From Devosia sediminis (GTDB lineage Bacteria > Pseudomonadota > Alphaproteobacteria > Rhizobiales > Devosiaceae): DNA of 64,000 bases. The position numbers and the translations under genes are program-made. Location of the stretch: positions 682,001-746,000 of the forward strand of contig NZ_JAEKMH010000001.1 in the NCBI RefSeq assembly GCF_016411825.1, in the 5' to 3' direction. Positions 19,221 through 28,704 of this stretch are shown here, one piece after another. Under the pieces are notes generated by a model that was given only the letters and a program-made list of their open reading frames with translations, had not been told where the DNA came from and ran no database searches. Every line of letters begins with the position of its first letter. The stretch's first letter is position 1.

Positions 19221-20699
19221 TCAGTGCCCAAGCATGCGCTCCATTGCCCCGGGTTGGTCGTGGACGGCAAACTTATCCATGATCGTGGCGCTGGCCTCAT
19301 TCATGCCGATGACTTCAACGACAGCGCCGGCACGGCGGAATTTCAGGACAGCCACGTCGATCGCCTGCACGCCGGTAAGGTCCCAAAGGTGTGCGTTGGT
19401 GAGGTCGATGTGAACCTGCTCCACCTCCTCACCGAAATCGAGTGATTTGAGGAAGTCTTCTGCGCTCGCGAAGAACAGTTGCCCCTCGACGCGGTAAGTG
19501 CGCACCCCATAGCCCAGCGAGGAGGTGACCCGGAAGATTTGAGCGACCTTCCAGGCGAAGAAGATGCCGGAGAGCAGCACCCCGACGCCGACGCCAAGAG
19601 CCAGGTTGTGCGTCCCGACGACTGTCAGCACTGTCGCAAGCATGACAACACTGGAACGGCGCGGATGGTGCGCCAGGTCGCGCAAAGACGTCCAGTTGAA
19701 CGTCCCGATCGACACCATGATCATGATAGCAACCAGCGCAGGCATTGGAATCAGCCCCACCCAATCGCCAAGAACCAGCAGCAAGAACAAGAGGATTGCT
19801 CCGGCGGCAAATGTCGAAAGGCGGGTCCGCCCGCCCGATTTCACATTGATGACCGATTGTCCGATCATGGCGCAGCCGGCCATGCCGCCGAAGAGACCCG
19901 AGGCGATATTGGCAATGCCCTGGCCGATGCTTTCGCGGTTCTTGTCACTACCGGTATCGGTCATCTGGTCGACGATCGACGCCGTCAGCAGGCTTTCGAG
20001 CAAGCCCACGGCGGCAACCGCGATGGATGTGGGCAAGATGATCATCAGCGTATCGAGCGTCAGCGGTACGCTTGGCAACAGCAGCGACGGCAGAGCGTCG
20101 GGCAGTTCGCCAAGGTCGGCCACGCTGCGCGTGTCGATATTGAAAAGCAGTGCGGCTGCTGTCAGCGCAAGAATGCAGACTAGGGGTGAAGGGATTGCGC
20201 GCGTCAGGCGGGGGAAAAGGTAGATGATTGCCAGACCAGCCGCGATCATGCCGTAGGTCTGCCAGGATACCCCGACCAGTTCCGGCAACTGCGCCATGAA
20301 GATCAGGATGGCAAGGGCATTGACGAAACCGGTCATTACCGAGCGTGAGACGAAGCGCATGACATAACCGATGCGCAGCCATCCAGCGGCCATCTGGATC
20401 ATGCCAGCCAGTATCGTAGCAGCCAGAAGATATTGGAGGCCATGTTCGCGCACGAGCGATCCGAAAAGGACGGCTGTCGCAGCGGTCGCAGCCGAAATCA
20501 TTGCCGGCCGGCCACCGGCGAAGGAGATGACGATCGCGATCACAACCGAGGCGTAGAGCCCGACCTTAGGGTCTACTCCTGCTATGATCGAAAAGCCGAT
20601 GGCCTCGGGGATGAGCGCCAAGGCCACAACAATACCCGAGAGAATGTCGCCGCGAGTATTGGAAAGCCAATTGCGGCGTAAAGTGTTTGCAAAAGTCAT
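19221..20699 (-). CDS. SulP family anion transporter
   Basis: A 492-residue SulP/SLC26 membrane protein: about 11-12 hydrophobic segments from [20 protein letters not shown] onward, with the Sulfate_transp core ([20 protein letters not shown]), then a short cytoplasmic STAS domain ([35 protein letters not shown]). Members carry sulfate, bicarbonate or other anions; substrate cannot be told from sequence. I chose ATG 20699 ([11 protein letters not shown]), where the family's N terminus starts, rather than an open frame extending 96 codons further upstream. It stands alone between convergent and same-strand neighbours. Confidence 0.92.
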   Translation of the reverse strand: MTFANTLRRNWLSNTRGDILSGIVVALALIPEAIGFSIIAGVDPKVGLYASVVIAIVISFAGGRPAMISAATAATAVLFGSLVREHGLQYLLAATILAGMIQMAAGWLRIGYVMRFVSRSVMTGFVNALAILIFMAQLPELVGVSWQTYGMIAAGLAIIYLFPRLTRAIPSPLVCILALTAAALLFNIDTRSVADLGELPDALPSLLLPSVPLTLDTLMIILPTSIAVAAVGLLESLLTASIVDQMTDTGSDKNRESIGQGIANIASGLFGGMAGCAMIGQSVINVKSGGRTRLSTFAAGAILLFLLLVLGDWVGLIPMPALVAIMIMVSIGTFNWTSLRDLAHHPRRSSVVMLATVLTVVGTHNLALGVGVGVLLSGIFFAWKVAQIFRVTSSLGYGVRTYRVEGQLFFASAEDFLKSLDFGEEVEQVHIDLTNAHLWDLTGVQAIDVAVLKFRRAGAVVEVIGMNEASATIMDKFAVHDQPGAMERMLGH

Positions 20700-20923
20700 G
20701 AAGGGTCCAGACGACTGGGGTCGCTGCGAAAGCGAGAGCACGTTGTGAGCTTGAAAAGCGTACTGGATTGTCTGGCGGATCGGCGGCCAGAAGAGCCACC
20801 CGGAATTGCACCGGGTCCTAGGGGACTGATTGTTCAGTCGCTTAACTTCGTCGGAAAAGCAAGGGTACGGCGCGCAAATCCGGCTAGCGCGCCGCAAAGT
20901 AGATGGGCCAAAGCCCTGGAGGT

Positions 20924-22162
20924 CTATTCGATTGGTAGGATCTCCCAAACCAGCCCGCGCGTCGTCCGCTCGCCGAACCCCTTCCAAGCCCGGTCACCCG
21001 CCGGTTCGTTCCACGATCCGCTGCCCACCGCCAGATAAGGCTCCATGGTCTCATCGCCTTTGAGATGCAGGCCCAAAAACGCCGTCACGAAATGCTGGGC
21101 GATGTTGTTCATGCGCGCATTGTCCCAGACGAAATCGGCATAGTGTTCGAAGGGGCTGCCCGGTCCGCCTTCGCTGGCTTCCACGGGTGGCGGCATGGGG
21201 GCGGCGGCGTTGTGGCCGGCGCCCTGGAAGGTGAGGAGGTAGCGGTCCGAATTCACCGCGCCCTCAAAGATACGGCGGATGCCGGTCTCGTAGTTTGACA
21301 CCTCGTCAAGCGAGCCGCCCATGACCAGCAGCGGTATTTCGATGCCGGCAAACCCCACCTCATCCCAGAGGCCGACCTGTCCGCCCCAGGGTCCGATCGC
21401 CACCACGGCCTTGACGCGCGGGTCGAGATGTTCGTCATAGCCATCCGAACCCGCCATCAGCCCGGCCAGTGCCTCGGGTGAAGCCATGCCCATCTGGCCC
21501 GCGGCCGGGGCGAGGCCCGCGCCGCCGCTGATCAGGGCGCCATAGCCGCCCATGGAGTAGCCGATGATGGCGCTGTTCTCGCCGTCGACCATGCCATCGA
21601 GGAAATCTTCGCCACTGGCGATCGCGTCGAGCACGAAAAGCTGGTCTGGCGAGCGGTTGGCCAGTGTGCTGGCAAAGCCGAGCTGGTTTTCATAGGTGCT
21701 CTCGAAATGGTCGATACTTGCGACCACAAAACCCTTGCTGGCGAGGTTTTCGCCGAAATGGCTGATGAGGAAGCGGTTGCCGGGAAAGCCGTGCGAAAGG
21801 ATCACGAGCGGGTAGGGACCATCTTCGGCCAGCGGCGCAGCGTCGCGCACTGCCTGGCCGTGCAGCGTGATTTTCTGGTCGCTATTGGCCATCTGCACAT
21901 CGACATAGTCGCCGCCCGCCGCGCCGCCCTGAAGGTCAGCGGGGTACCAGACTTCCACCGTCACCGGCCGGTCATATGTGCCTCCAGCCAGCACGTTGGG
22001 CACGTCCTCGCGCACCAGGTCCAGCGTCCGCACACCGATATCGTATGGTCCTGGCGCCGCCAGCTCCGGCGCGTCCGGACGTTGGATGTCGATCCTGTTG
22101 TCGTCGGCCACGCTGATTCCTCCCAGACCCACAAGGAACGCCACTGCCAGTACAAGCCGCAT
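20924..22162 (-). CDS. Exported alpha/beta hydrolase, dienelactone hydrolase / PAF-acetylhydrolase-like
   Basis: The 412-residue product begins with a signal peptide (MRLVLAVAFLVGLGGISVA). It has the oxyanion-hole region YPLVILSHGFPGNRF, a nucleophile elbow IIGYSMGGYGAL (Ser), an acid in GGSLDEVSNYE and a catalytic-His candidate in FQGAGHNAAA. The pattern is that of periplasmic esterases resembling chlorophyllase and platelet-activating-factor acetylhydrolase. ATG 22162 is preceded by GAGGAGG. It is divergent from the YkgJ-like gene. The natural ester is unknown. Confidence 0.87.
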   Translation of the reverse strand: MRLVLAVAFLVGLGGISVADDNRIDIQRPDAPELAAPGPYDIGVRTLDLVREDVPNVLAGGTYDRPVTVEVWYPADLQGGAAGGDYVDVQMANSDQKITLHGQAVRDAAPLAEDGPYPLVILSHGFPGNRFLISHFGENLASKGFVVASIDHFESTYENQLGFASTLANRSPDQLFVLDAIASGEDFLDGMVDGENSAIIGYSMGGYGALISGGAGLAPAAGQMGMASPEALAGLMAGSDGYDEHLDPRVKAVVAIGPWGGQVGLWDEVGFAGIEIPLLVMGGSLDEVSNYETGIRRIFEGAVNSDRYLLTFQGAGHNAAAPMPPPVEASEGGPGSPFEHYADFVWDNARMNNIAQHFVTAFLGLHLKGDETMEPYLAVGSGSWNEPAGDRAWKGFGERTTRGLVWEILPIE

Positions 22163-22317
22163 GTCTGCCTCCTCTTTTGCGTCAACCTAGCGCCTCAAAA
22201 CGAAAGCACAATGATTTCCTTTGCTTTCGTAAGGTTTCGTTTGGCAGGGCTGGACAGCCCGAGCCCCTTCCGCTTCACTCGGAGCGGGGAGGCGGAGACG
22301 AAAGTGCCGGGTTTGCA

Positions 22318-22869
22318 GTGTCACTGACGATCATCGAAGGCCGCGAATGCGGTCGCTGTACGGCGTGCTGCGGGTTTGCACCCATTCGCACCGATACCCT
22401 CCGCAAGCCGGCCAACTCCCTCTGCCTCCACTGCGCGGAAGGGCAGGGCTGTACGGTCTATGATGTGCGCCCGCAGGTCTGTCGCGGCTTCTACTGCGGC
22501 TACTTCTTCCTGCCCGAACTCGGACCGAACTGGCATCCGGAAAACAGCGGTGTCGTCATTCGCTCGGAAAGCTTCAACAACGACACCATCACCATCCTGA
22601 TCCTTCGGCTCAGCGAATTCCTCATTTCCGAAGAGTTTGCCGGCATGGTCGGCGCCTGGGTACAGGCCGGCATTGCGGTCGAGTTCGAGCGCGTCGGCCC
22701 CGAAGGCCACCTGCCGGCGAAGATGGAAATCAACGACTTCCTCGAAGACGCCGTCGCCGCCGGGGACCTGCGCGAAATGCAGAAGGTGTTTGCCTGGTCG
22801 CTGGCCTATATCGACCAGAACCACACCTGGGAGCGAGACGACACCGCGTTCTGGAGCGCGCTGAACTGA
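22318..22869 (+). CDS. YkgJ-like cysteine cluster protein
   Basis: A 183-residue protein with the zinc- or iron-binding cysteine cluster of the CxxCxxxCC family (PF03692): ECGRCTACCGFAP, then CLHCAEGQGCTVYDVRPQVCRGFYCGYF. The function of the family is unknown; some members modify flagellar or fatty-acid-linked proteins. The likely start is GTG 22318 (VSLTIIEG); the frame is open for 47 more codons upstream, but these look non-coding. A dispersed palindrome follows the stop codon. Confidence 0.83.
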   Translation: MSLTIIEGRECGRCTACCGFAPIRTDTLRKPANSLCLHCAEGQGCTVYDVRPQVCRGFYCGYFFLPELGPNWHPENSGVVIRSESFNNDTITILILRLSEFLISEEFAGMVGAWVQAGIAVEFERVGPEGHLPAKMEINDFLEDAVAAGDLREMQKVFAWSLAYIDQNHTWERDDTAFWSALN

Positions 22870-22911
22870 CTGAACTATCAAGCCTGTGGGTCGCGCGGCA
22901 CATCCATTCTT

Positions 22912-23003
22912 CACTGGGTCAACCCCGCGAAGGCGGGACCTCCGTTTTCGACGGGCGCGGCTGTTCTGAAATAGGGGTTCCCGCTTTCGCGGGAATGACA
23001 CTG
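22912..23003. repeat. Dispersed palindromic element of the CCCGCGAAGGCGGG type
   Basis: An inverted pair, CCCCGCGAAGGCGGGA and TCCCGCTTTCGCGGGAA, separated by about 40 bases, lies between convergent genes. Similar GTCATTCCCGCG elements are widespread in alphaproteobacterial genomes. Confidence 0.7.
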
Positions 23004-23024
23004 TAAGTGGGAGCGACCTGAGCC

Positions 23025-23264
23025 TTAGGCCTTCCACTTCATACCCATATAGGTGTCGCCGTCCTCGAGCTCTGCCAGCATCTGCTCGAGATGCTTCTGC
23101 TTGGTCTCGTCCCGCTTCACCTTGTTGATCCACAAGAGGTAATCGTTGCGCTGATAGGGCGGTCGCGCATCGTATTTGCCGCGAAGCCCACGCTCCTCAA
23201 GCGCCTCACGCACGAAATCGGGCATGTCCTCGCGCTTGCGCAGCGGACGCAGTTGCGGGCTCAT
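23025..23264 (-). CDS. YdeI/OmpD-associated (OmdA) family protein
   Basis: A 79-residue protein matching the C-terminal OmdA domain (PF13376): DFVREALEERGLRGKYDARP, then YQRNDYLLWINKVKRDETKQ and LEQMLAELEDGDTYMGM. The W-I-x-x-(A/V)-K-R-x-E-T-(R/K) block is diagnostic. Its function is uncertain. The ATG overlaps the TGA of the RidA-like gene by four bases, so the two are translationally coupled. Confidence 0.85.
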   Translation of the reverse strand: MSPQLRPLRKREDMPDFVREALEERGLRGKYDARPPYQRNDYLLWINKVKRDETKQKHLEQMLAELEDGDTYMGMKWKA

Positions 23265-23659
23265 GGCAGCACCGCCATGGCTTCGATTTCAATGAGGAAA
23301 TCTGGATTGGCCAGCGCCGTCACCCGCATGGCAGTGACCAAAGGCGGGTTTGCTCGGCCGCCCCACACCTTCATCCACTCGCCGAACCCGGCCTGCAGGT
23401 CGGCATCGTCGCGCATGATGATCGTGGTCTTGACCAGGTGTTCGACCCCAGCGCCCGCAGCCTCCAGCACCTGGACCATATTGGCCAGTGCCTGCGCCGT
23501 CTGCCTGGCCATGTCGCCCTTGTGCACGACTTCGCCCTTGTCGTTGACGCTGTTCTGCCCGCCGATCAGCACGATGCGCGCATTGGCCGGCAGGACGATG
23601 CCTTGCGAGAAGACCGGATTGTTGTGGAGGCCGGGCGGATTGAGGTGCTTTACCGTCAT
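23261..23659 (-). CDS. RidA/YjgF family protein
   Basis: A 132-residue member of the YjgF/RidA superfamily. Typical RidA proteins hydrolyse reactive enamines and imines formed by pyridoxal enzymes. Visible family features: FSQGIVLPANARIVLIGGQN, QTAQALANMVQVLEAAGAG, and a C-terminal IEIEAMAV. The usual catalytic Arg appears to be the one in VTAMRVTALANPDFLIEIEA. It may be one of the non-RidA YjgF subgroups. It is the first gene of a two-gene operon with the OmdA-type protein. Confidence 0.88.
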   Translation of the reverse strand: MTVKHLNPPGLHNNPVFSQGIVLPANARIVLIGGQNSVNDKGEVVHKGDMARQTAQALANMVQVLEAAGAGVEHLVKTTIIMRDDADLQAGFGEWMKVWGGRANPPLVTAMRVTALANPDFLIEIEAMAVLP

Positions 23660-23816
23660 CGTCGTGTCCTTTCGTGGTGGGGCAGGGGCACCGTCACTCC
23701 AAACGCCGACACCCTGTGTCAGGATGCCTTGCGGTATTAGATTACCGCTGCGGAAGCGGTGAAGTACATGGCTCCCGGCGCCCCGCTGCTACCCGAATCG
23801 CGCTAGGCTTGCGCCC

Positions 23817-24611
23817 ATGCAGCCCTATCTGAAACTTCTCTCCGACATCCTTGAAACCGGCGCCGATAAGTCGGACCGCACGGGCACGGGCACGCGCTCG
23901 CTGTTCGGCTACCAGATGCGCTTCGATCTTTCGCAGGGCTTTCCGCTGCTGACCACCAAGAAGCTGCACATCAAATCCATCGTTTATGAACTGCTCTGGT
24001 TCATCCGCGGCGAGACCAATGTGCGCTGGCTGCAGGAGCACGGCGTCAAGATCTGGGACGAGTGGGCTGACGAGAATGGTGATCTCGGTCCGGTCTATGG
24101 CTCGCAGTGGCGGAGCTGGCCGGCGCCCGATGGCCGCCATATCGACCAGTTGCAGAATGTCATCGACAGCATTCGCACCAAGCCCGACAGCCGCCGCCAC
24201 ATCGTCTCGGCCTGGAACCCGGCCGAAGTGGACGAGATGGCGCTGCCGCCGTGCCATTGCCTTTTCCAGTTCTACGTCGCTAACGGCAAGCTCAGCTGCC
24301 AGCTCTACCAGCGTTCCGCAGACACCTTTCTCGGTGTGCCTTTCAACATCGCTTCCTACGCGCTCCTCACCCATATGATGGCGCAGGTCTGCGATCTCGA
24401 GGTGGGCGATTTCGTCCATTCCTTCGGCGATGTTCACCTTTATTCCAACCATTTCGAGCAGGCAAAGCTGCAGCTCACCCGTGAGCCGCGCCCGCTGCCG
24501 AAACTGGTGATGAACCCAGAGCGCAAGCGGCTTGAGGATTTCGCCTTCGAGGACTTTGCCTTCGAGGGCTACGATCCGCATCCTCATATCAAGGGCGCGG
24601 TGGCAGTGTGA
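23817..24611 (+). CDS. thyA: Thymidylate synthase
   Basis: ThyA methylates dUMP to dTMP using methylene-tetrahydrofolate. The 264-residue protein matches the E. coli form end to end: [19 protein letters not shown], the active-site cysteine in [12 protein letters not shown], the folate/dUMP region [20 protein letters not shown], and the C-terminal PHIKGAVAV. It overlaps the following MazG-like gene by four bases. Dihydrofolate reductase, its partner in folate recycling, lies 5.5 kb downstream on the same strand. Confidence 0.98.
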   Translation: MQPYLKLLSDILETGADKSDRTGTGTRSLFGYQMRFDLSQGFPLLTTKKLHIKSIVYELLWFIRGETNVRWLQEHGVKIWDEWADENGDLGPVYGSQWRSWPAPDGRHIDQLQNVIDSIRTKPDSRRHIVSAWNPAEVDEMALPPCHCLFQFYVANGKLSCQLYQRSADTFLGVPFNIASYALLTHMMAQVCDLEVGDFVHSFGDVHLYSNHFEQAKLQLTREPRPLPKLVMNPERKRLEDFAFEDFAFEGYDPHPHIKGAVAV

Positions 24612-24937
24612 GCCGGAGCCTCGTCGAACTCAGCGAGCTGGTGGCGCAGGTTTCCGACATGTATGCGCGCGAAACCGGCGTCCATCGCGACGACGATTGG
24701 TATGCCCTCAAGATGCAGGAAGAGCTGGGCGAACTCATCGCCGAGCACCTGCGCCTCTCGGGCCGCGGCCGCCGCAAGGGGCAGGACGACGCGGCCATCA
24801 CGTCTGCCCGCAATGACGAGGCCGCGGACCTCCTCGCTTTCCTCCTCCTCTATGCTCGCCACAACGGTATCGATCTCGACGCGGCGCTGGATCGAAAATG
24901 GTTTCACTATCTTCGCCGCGACGCAGAAAGCCGCTAG
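24608..24937 (+). CDS. MazG-like nucleotide pyrophosphohydrolase
   Basis: The 109-residue protein is a compact all-helical MazG-type NTP pyrophosphohydrolase: [18 protein letters not shown] supplies the E-x-x-E metal site, and [18 protein letters not shown] the E-x-x-D site. It starts with GTG at 24608, overlapping the thyA stop by four bases, so the two proteins are co-translated. Coupling to thyA suggests cleaning of non-canonical or excess (d)NTPs near the dTMP step; that is an inference. Confidence 0.85.
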   Translation: MSRSLVELSELVAQVSDMYARETGVHRDDDWYALKMQEELGELIAEHLRLSGRGRRKGQDDAAITSARNDEAADLLAFLLLYARHNGIDLDAALDRKWFHYLRRDAESR

Positions 24938-24969
24938 AACTAGGCCCGATCGAGAGGGAGTAGGGGTCT

Positions 24970-25977
24970 ATGCGTCTATCCGCCACTGCATGCGCGTTTC
25001 TCGCCTTTGTGCCATCAGCCGTGGCCAATGACACGGCTGCCGTCCTGACCACGGGCGGATTGGAATTCGTCAATCAATCGCAGATCGCCATGGAGCGCGA
25101 GGAGCTGTTCATCTCCAAGGACGAGATCCGCGTCGTCTATACTTTTCGCAATGACAGCGACGTCGATCACGACCTGCTCGTCGCCTTCCCCATGCCCGAT
25201 ATCGTACCCAATCACTGGTCGCCCGTCGCATTTCCGATGGGGCCCTCGGACAATCTCTTCGAGTTCGAAACCACCTTCAACGGCGAGAGGGTCGATGCGA
25301 CCCTACACGAATATGCCATTGCCGCCGGCGTCGACCGCACCAAGCTGCTGCAGAAGCTCGATATTCCCATCGTCCCGATCAGCCAGGAGGCCATCGACGC
25401 CGTCGACGCGCTGGATGACCAGACCACCGCGCAATTGCTGCATCTGGGCATGGCCGTGCCCGATGAGTTCGACGCCGGCGAAGGCTGGGAAAAGCATCAC
25501 TGGCCGATGTGGACCTATCGCGCCACCTATACCTGGGAGGCGACTTTCCCGGCCGGCGAAACGGTCGAGGTCGTGCATCGCTACAAGCCCAGCGTCGGTG
25601 GCACGGTGGGCATCGCCTTCCTTTCGGAACCTTACGAGGACTACGATCCGGCTGCCGAGTATCTCGACAAATACTGCACCGACGATGCTTTCATCGCCGC
25701 CGTGAAGAAGACCATGACCAATCCGGACGAGCCGTGGACGGCGCCGTTCACCGAAAGCTGGATTTCCTACATCCTCACCACCGGCGGTAACTGGGCTGGC
25801 GGCGCCATCGAGAATTTCCGCCTCGTCATCGACAAGGGCGACGAGGCCAATCTCGTCTCCTTCTGTGGCGAAGATGTCAGGAAGATCGGCCCCACCACTT
25901 TCGAAATGGTCAAGACCGATTTCTGGCCCGAGAGCGAGCTCAACATCCTGATCCTCGAGCGACAGGAGCAGATGTGA
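24970..25977 (+). CDS. DUF4424 family exported protein
   Basis: A 335-residue protein with a signal peptide (MRLSATACAFLAFVPSAVAN) and the DUF4424 opening NDTAAVLTTGGLEFVNQSQI followed by ISKDEIRVVYTFRN and LLVAFPMPDI. DUF4424 proteins are common in alphaproteobacteria, exported and uncharacterised. It begins 32 bases after the MazG-like gene and may share its transcript. A paired dispersed palindrome lies just past the stop codon. Confidence 0.9.
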   Translation: MRLSATACAFLAFVPSAVANDTAAVLTTGGLEFVNQSQIAMEREELFISKDEIRVVYTFRNDSDVDHDLLVAFPMPDIVPNHWSPVAFPMGPSDNLFEFETTFNGERVDATLHEYAIAAGVDRTKLLQKLDIPIVPISQEAIDAVDALDDQTTAQLLHLGMAVPDEFDAGEGWEKHHWPMWTYRATYTWEATFPAGETVEVVHRYKPSVGGTVGIAFLSEPYEDYDPAAEYLDKYCTDDAFIAAVKKTMTNPDEPWTAPFTESWISYILTTGGNWAGGAIENFRLVIDKGDEANLVSFCGEDVRKIGPTTFEMVKTDFWPESELNILILERQEQM

Positions 25978-25993
25978 CCCTACATCCACGGCT

Positions 25994-26073
25994 CCGCCCT
26001 CGGGCTTGACCCGAGGGCCACTTTCAACGACGTGGGCGTGACGACTGGTCCTCGGGTCAAGCCCGAGGACGGC
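25994..26073. repeat. Dispersed palindromic element, two facing copies
   Basis: CTCGGGCTTGACCCGAG and CTCGGGTCAAGCCCGAG face each other about 35 bases apart. These are the cleanest copies of this repeat in the window. The next gene starts only 20 bases beyond. Confidence 0.75.
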
Positions 26074-26093
26074 ACCGCATTCAGGAACCACTT

Positions 26094-26588
26094 TTGAGCG
26101 AAACTTCCTCCCTTACCATCCGCCTCGCCACACCAGCCGATGCTGGCCTCATCGTGGATTTCATCCGCGAACTGGCGGTCTACGAAAAGCTTGAACACGA
26201 GGCCAAGGCCACGGAGGCCGACATCGCACGTGATCTTTTCGGGGCCGATCCAAAGGTGTTCTGCGAAATCGCCGAGTGGGCGGGGAAGCCGGTCGGCTTT
26301 GCGCTCTGGTTCTATACCTATTCCACCTTCCAGGGCCGCCACGGCATCTGGCTCGAGGACCTTTTTGTGGATCCCGCCCTGCGCGGCAAAGGCATCGGCA
26401 AGGCGCTCCTCGTGCACCTGGCCCGGCGCTGCGTGGCCGGAGGACTGGGGCGGTTTGAATGGTGGGTGCTCGATTGGAACGAGCCCAGCATCGCCTTCTA
26501 CAAGAGCCAGGGCGGCGTTATGCAGGACGAATGGACCAAGGTTCGCGTCGATGGCGAAGCGCTGCTGAAGCTGGGCGAAAGCGGCTAG
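26094..26588 (+). CDS. GNAT family N-acetyltransferase
   Basis: A 164-residue acetyltransferase of the diamine/spermidine-acetyltransferase-like branch: IRLATPADAGLIVDFIRELA, the EKLEHE region, IWLEDLFVDPALRGKGIGKA (acetyl-CoA binding loop R-G-K-G-I-G-K-A) and WVLDWNEPSIAFYKSQGG. The start is TTG 26094, with AGGA nine bases upstream; no other start fits the family N terminus. The acceptor is unknown. It is convergent with the BrkB gene, overlapping it by four bases. Confidence 0.87.
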   Translation: MSETSSLTIRLATPADAGLIVDFIRELAVYEKLEHEAKATEADIARDLFGADPKVFCEIAEWAGKPVGFALWFYTYSTFQGRHGIWLEDLFVDPALRGKGIGKALLVHLARRCVAGGLGRFEWWVLDWNEPSIAFYKSQGGVMQDEWTKVRVDGEALLKLGESG

Positions 26589-27772
26589 TTCCGCCGCCGC
26601 CGGCCCATCGCGCCGAGCGCAAGGGACAAAGGCAGCGCAGCCGCCATGGCGCCAAGCGAATGGCGGCGCGCCGGCTTGAACCGGCTCCGCGCCGCGTTGA
26701 AGCCGTCGATCCATTCCGGGCTCCTGCCGGCAAGCTCATCATCGCTTTCACCAACGGCTTCGCCTACCGTGTCGGCGACCACGGCATCGCGATAGCCCAG
26801 CGGCGCGTCCGCTCCGACCGTCGAGTCCCGCCTTGTCTGCCGCTCGCTCTCGGAATTGAGCTCGGCGCCGATGATGACGGCGGTGACGCTGATCCACATC
26901 CAGGTGAGAAGGGCAATGAGCCCGCCCAAGGAGCCATAGGTCGCGTCATAGTTGCCGAAATTGGCGGCATACCAGGAGAACAGTAGCGACACGACGACGA
27001 TGATCGCCGATGCCAGCAAGGCGCCCGGTGATACCCAGCGCCATTTGGCCTGTTGCCTGCTCGGACCGAAACGATAGAGCGCGGCAAGGGACAGCATCAG
27101 GACCAGGGCGAGCAGCACGTAGGACCCTACGCGCAACATTCCTTCGATCCCGGAACGCAGGCCGACAAAACCGAGCACAGCAGGCACTACCACCGCCGTC
27201 GTCGCCATGACCATCCCGGCGACAATGCCGGCCAGGGTGAACAGCAGCGCGGTGCCGTTGAGGACGAAAAAATTGCGCTTCTCGGTTTCGTCATAGGCGA
27301 CGTTCATTGCCTCGAACATGGTCTTGATCCCGGCGCTGGCGCTCCAGAGGGCAATGGCGAGCGATATAAGGAGCGCCATGCCAAGTGTCGTGTTGCCGGT
27401 GCTGGCGAGCCGCGTGATCTGCTCGTCGATAATGGCCATGCCGCCCTCCGGCACCACCGCGGCCAGCAGCCTGATATGCTCACCGACCGTCGCCGGCGAA
27501 ACGAAGAGCCCATAGATCGACACGAATGCGGTCAGCGTGGGGAACAGCGCCAGCAGAAGATAATAGGTGACGGCGGCGGCGATCAGGGTGACCCGGTCGT
27601 CGTTGATCTCCCGATAGGTGCGCCAGAGAACGTCTTTCCACCCGGTCGGCGGAATGTTCTGCGGGCTGTCGGCATGCCGGCCGTGACCGCTCTCGTGGCT
27701 CTTGTTCCCGGATGTCAAATTTTGTCTCCCGATTCTGGCGGGCAACGGTGCAATGGCCGGACCGGTTGCCAT
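26585..27772 (-). CDS. YihY/BrkB family inner-membrane protein
   Basis: A 395-residue protein of the YihY (once 'ribonuclease BN'/BrkB) family: five to six membrane segments starting with LIAAAVTYYLLLALFPTLTAF and ending with the characteristic YGSLGGLIALLTWMWISVTAVIIGAELNSE in two parts. Its function is unknown; it is sometimes proposed as an envelope transporter. The start at 27772 gives a polar leader of about 45 residues that could be shorter in reality. It is divergent from the ArsR gene, and their starts are only 49 bases apart. Confidence 0.88.
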   Translation of the reverse strand: MATGPAIAPLPARIGRQNLTSGNKSHESGHGRHADSPQNIPPTGWKDVLWRTYREINDDRVTLIAAAVTYYLLLALFPTLTAFVSIYGLFVSPATVGEHIRLLAAVVPEGGMAIIDEQITRLASTGNTTLGMALLISLAIALWSASAGIKTMFEAMNVAYDETEKRNFFVLNGTALLFTLAGIVAGMVMATTAVVVPAVLGFVGLRSGIEGMLRVGSYVLLALVLMLSLAALYRFGPSRQQAKWRWVSPGALLASAIIVVVSLLFSWYAANFGNYDATYGSLGGLIALLTWMWISVTAVIIGAELNSESERQTRRDSTVGADAPLGYRDAVVADTVGEAVGESDDELAGRSPEWIDGFNAARSRFKPARRHSLGAMAAALPLSLALGAMGRRRRN

Positions 27773-27811
27773 CCAATGTCTGGAGCTTGCAATCCATCGA
27801 CCGATGTCTAT

Positions 27812-27831
27812 ACTGAACCATATGGTTCAGT
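27812..27831. promoter_or_regulatory. 20-base perfect palindrome over the arsR-type start codon
   Basis: ACTGAACCATATGGTTCAGT is a perfect palindrome whose centre contains the ATG of the ArsR-type regulator (27822). Such sites are typical ArsR-family operators. The placement would let the protein block its own transcription or initiation, and it also lies near the divergent BrkB start. Confidence 0.7.
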
Positions 27832-28172
27832 TACATGATGCTCGTTTCGATACGACCTTTGCGGCGCTCTCGGATGCCACGCGACGTGGCGTGCTCGAGC
27901 AGCTCGGCCGCTCCGATGCCTCGATTACCGCTCTTGCCGAGCGCTTCCAGATGACCCTGACGGGGATGAAGAAGCATATCGGCGTGCTCGAGCAGGCCGG
28001 GCTGGTCCAGACCGAAAAGGTCGGGCGCGTGCGCACATGCCGGCTCGGCAGCAGCCGTCTCGAGCAGGAGGCTGAGTGGATGGAGCACTACCGCCGGCTC
28101 TGGGACGCCCGTTTCAACGAACTCGACAAGGTTGTCGAGGAACTCAAACGCAGGGAGAACAGTGATGAATGA
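27822..28172 (+). CDS. ArsR-family winged-helix regulator
   Basis: A 116-residue repressor: DATRRGVLEQLGRSDASITA and LAERFQMTLTGMKKHIGVLE form the winged helix, followed by AGLVQTEKVGRVRTCRL. No metal-binding cysteine motif is present, so it belongs to the ArsR group that pairs with SRPBCC proteins rather than to the metal sensors. I prefer ATG 27822 (MVQLHDARF) over ATG 27804; both lie on or next to the palindrome. The next gene overlaps its end by eight bases, a typical ArsR-SRPBCC operon. Confidence 0.9.
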   Translation: MVQLHDARFDTTFAALSDATRRGVLEQLGRSDASITALAERFQMTLTGMKKHIGVLEQAGLVQTEKVGRVRTCRLGSSRLEQEAEWMEHYRRLWDARFNELDKVVEELKRRENSDE

Positions 28173-28668
28173 CAGGCAGCAGGATGCGGCCCCGGCCGGC
28201 GGCACGGTGGTGAAGCGGGTTTCCGATCTCGAACTGGCGGTGACGCGTGTTTTCGATGCGCCGCCCCGGATCGTCTTTCAGGCCTGGACCGATGCGGCGC
28301 TGTTCAAGCGCTGGTGGGCGCCGAAATCCATGGGCATGGTCCTTCGGTCCGTCGAAATGGATGTGCGCACCGGCGGGACTTACCGCCTTGAATTCGGCAG
28401 CGACGCCGAAAACACCTTTGCCTTTTTCGGCAAGTATCTCGAAGTGGTGCCGCCCTCAAAACTGGTCTGGACCAATGAGGAAGACCCCGATGGCGGTATT
28501 TCCACCGTCACCTTCGAGGAACAGGGCGGCAAGACGCTGGTGACCTTCAGCGAGACCTATCCGAGCGCAGAAGCGCTCGAAGCCTACAAGGGTGGCCTCG
28601 ACGGCACGCCCGAACAGTTTGCCCAGCTCGACGAGGTGCTGGCAGAAATGGGCGCCAGCGGCGGCTGA
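28165..28668 (+). CDS. SRPBCC / AHSA1-like ligand-binding protein
   Basis: A 167-residue member of the Aha1-like START/SRPBCC superfamily: LAVTRVFDAPPRIVFQAWTD, ALFKRWWAPKSM, FFGKYLEVVPPSKLVWTNEE and the C-terminal helix GTPEQFAQLDEVLAEM. These small helix-grip proteins bind hydrophobic ligands. The ATG at 28165 overlaps the arsR-type stop by eight bases. The pair is a common mobile-looking accessory module with no assigned substrate. Confidence 0.9.
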   Translation: MNDRQQDAAPAGGTVVKRVSDLELAVTRVFDAPPRIVFQAWTDAALFKRWWAPKSMGMVLRSVEMDVRTGGTYRLEFGSDAENTFAFFGKYLEVVPPSKLVWTNEEDPDGGISTVTFEEQGGKTLVTFSETYPSAEALEAYKGGLDGTPEQFAQLDEVLAEMGASGG

Positions 28669-28704
28669 CTGGTTTCACCGCAGACGCCTCATATGACTGC
28701 GCAT

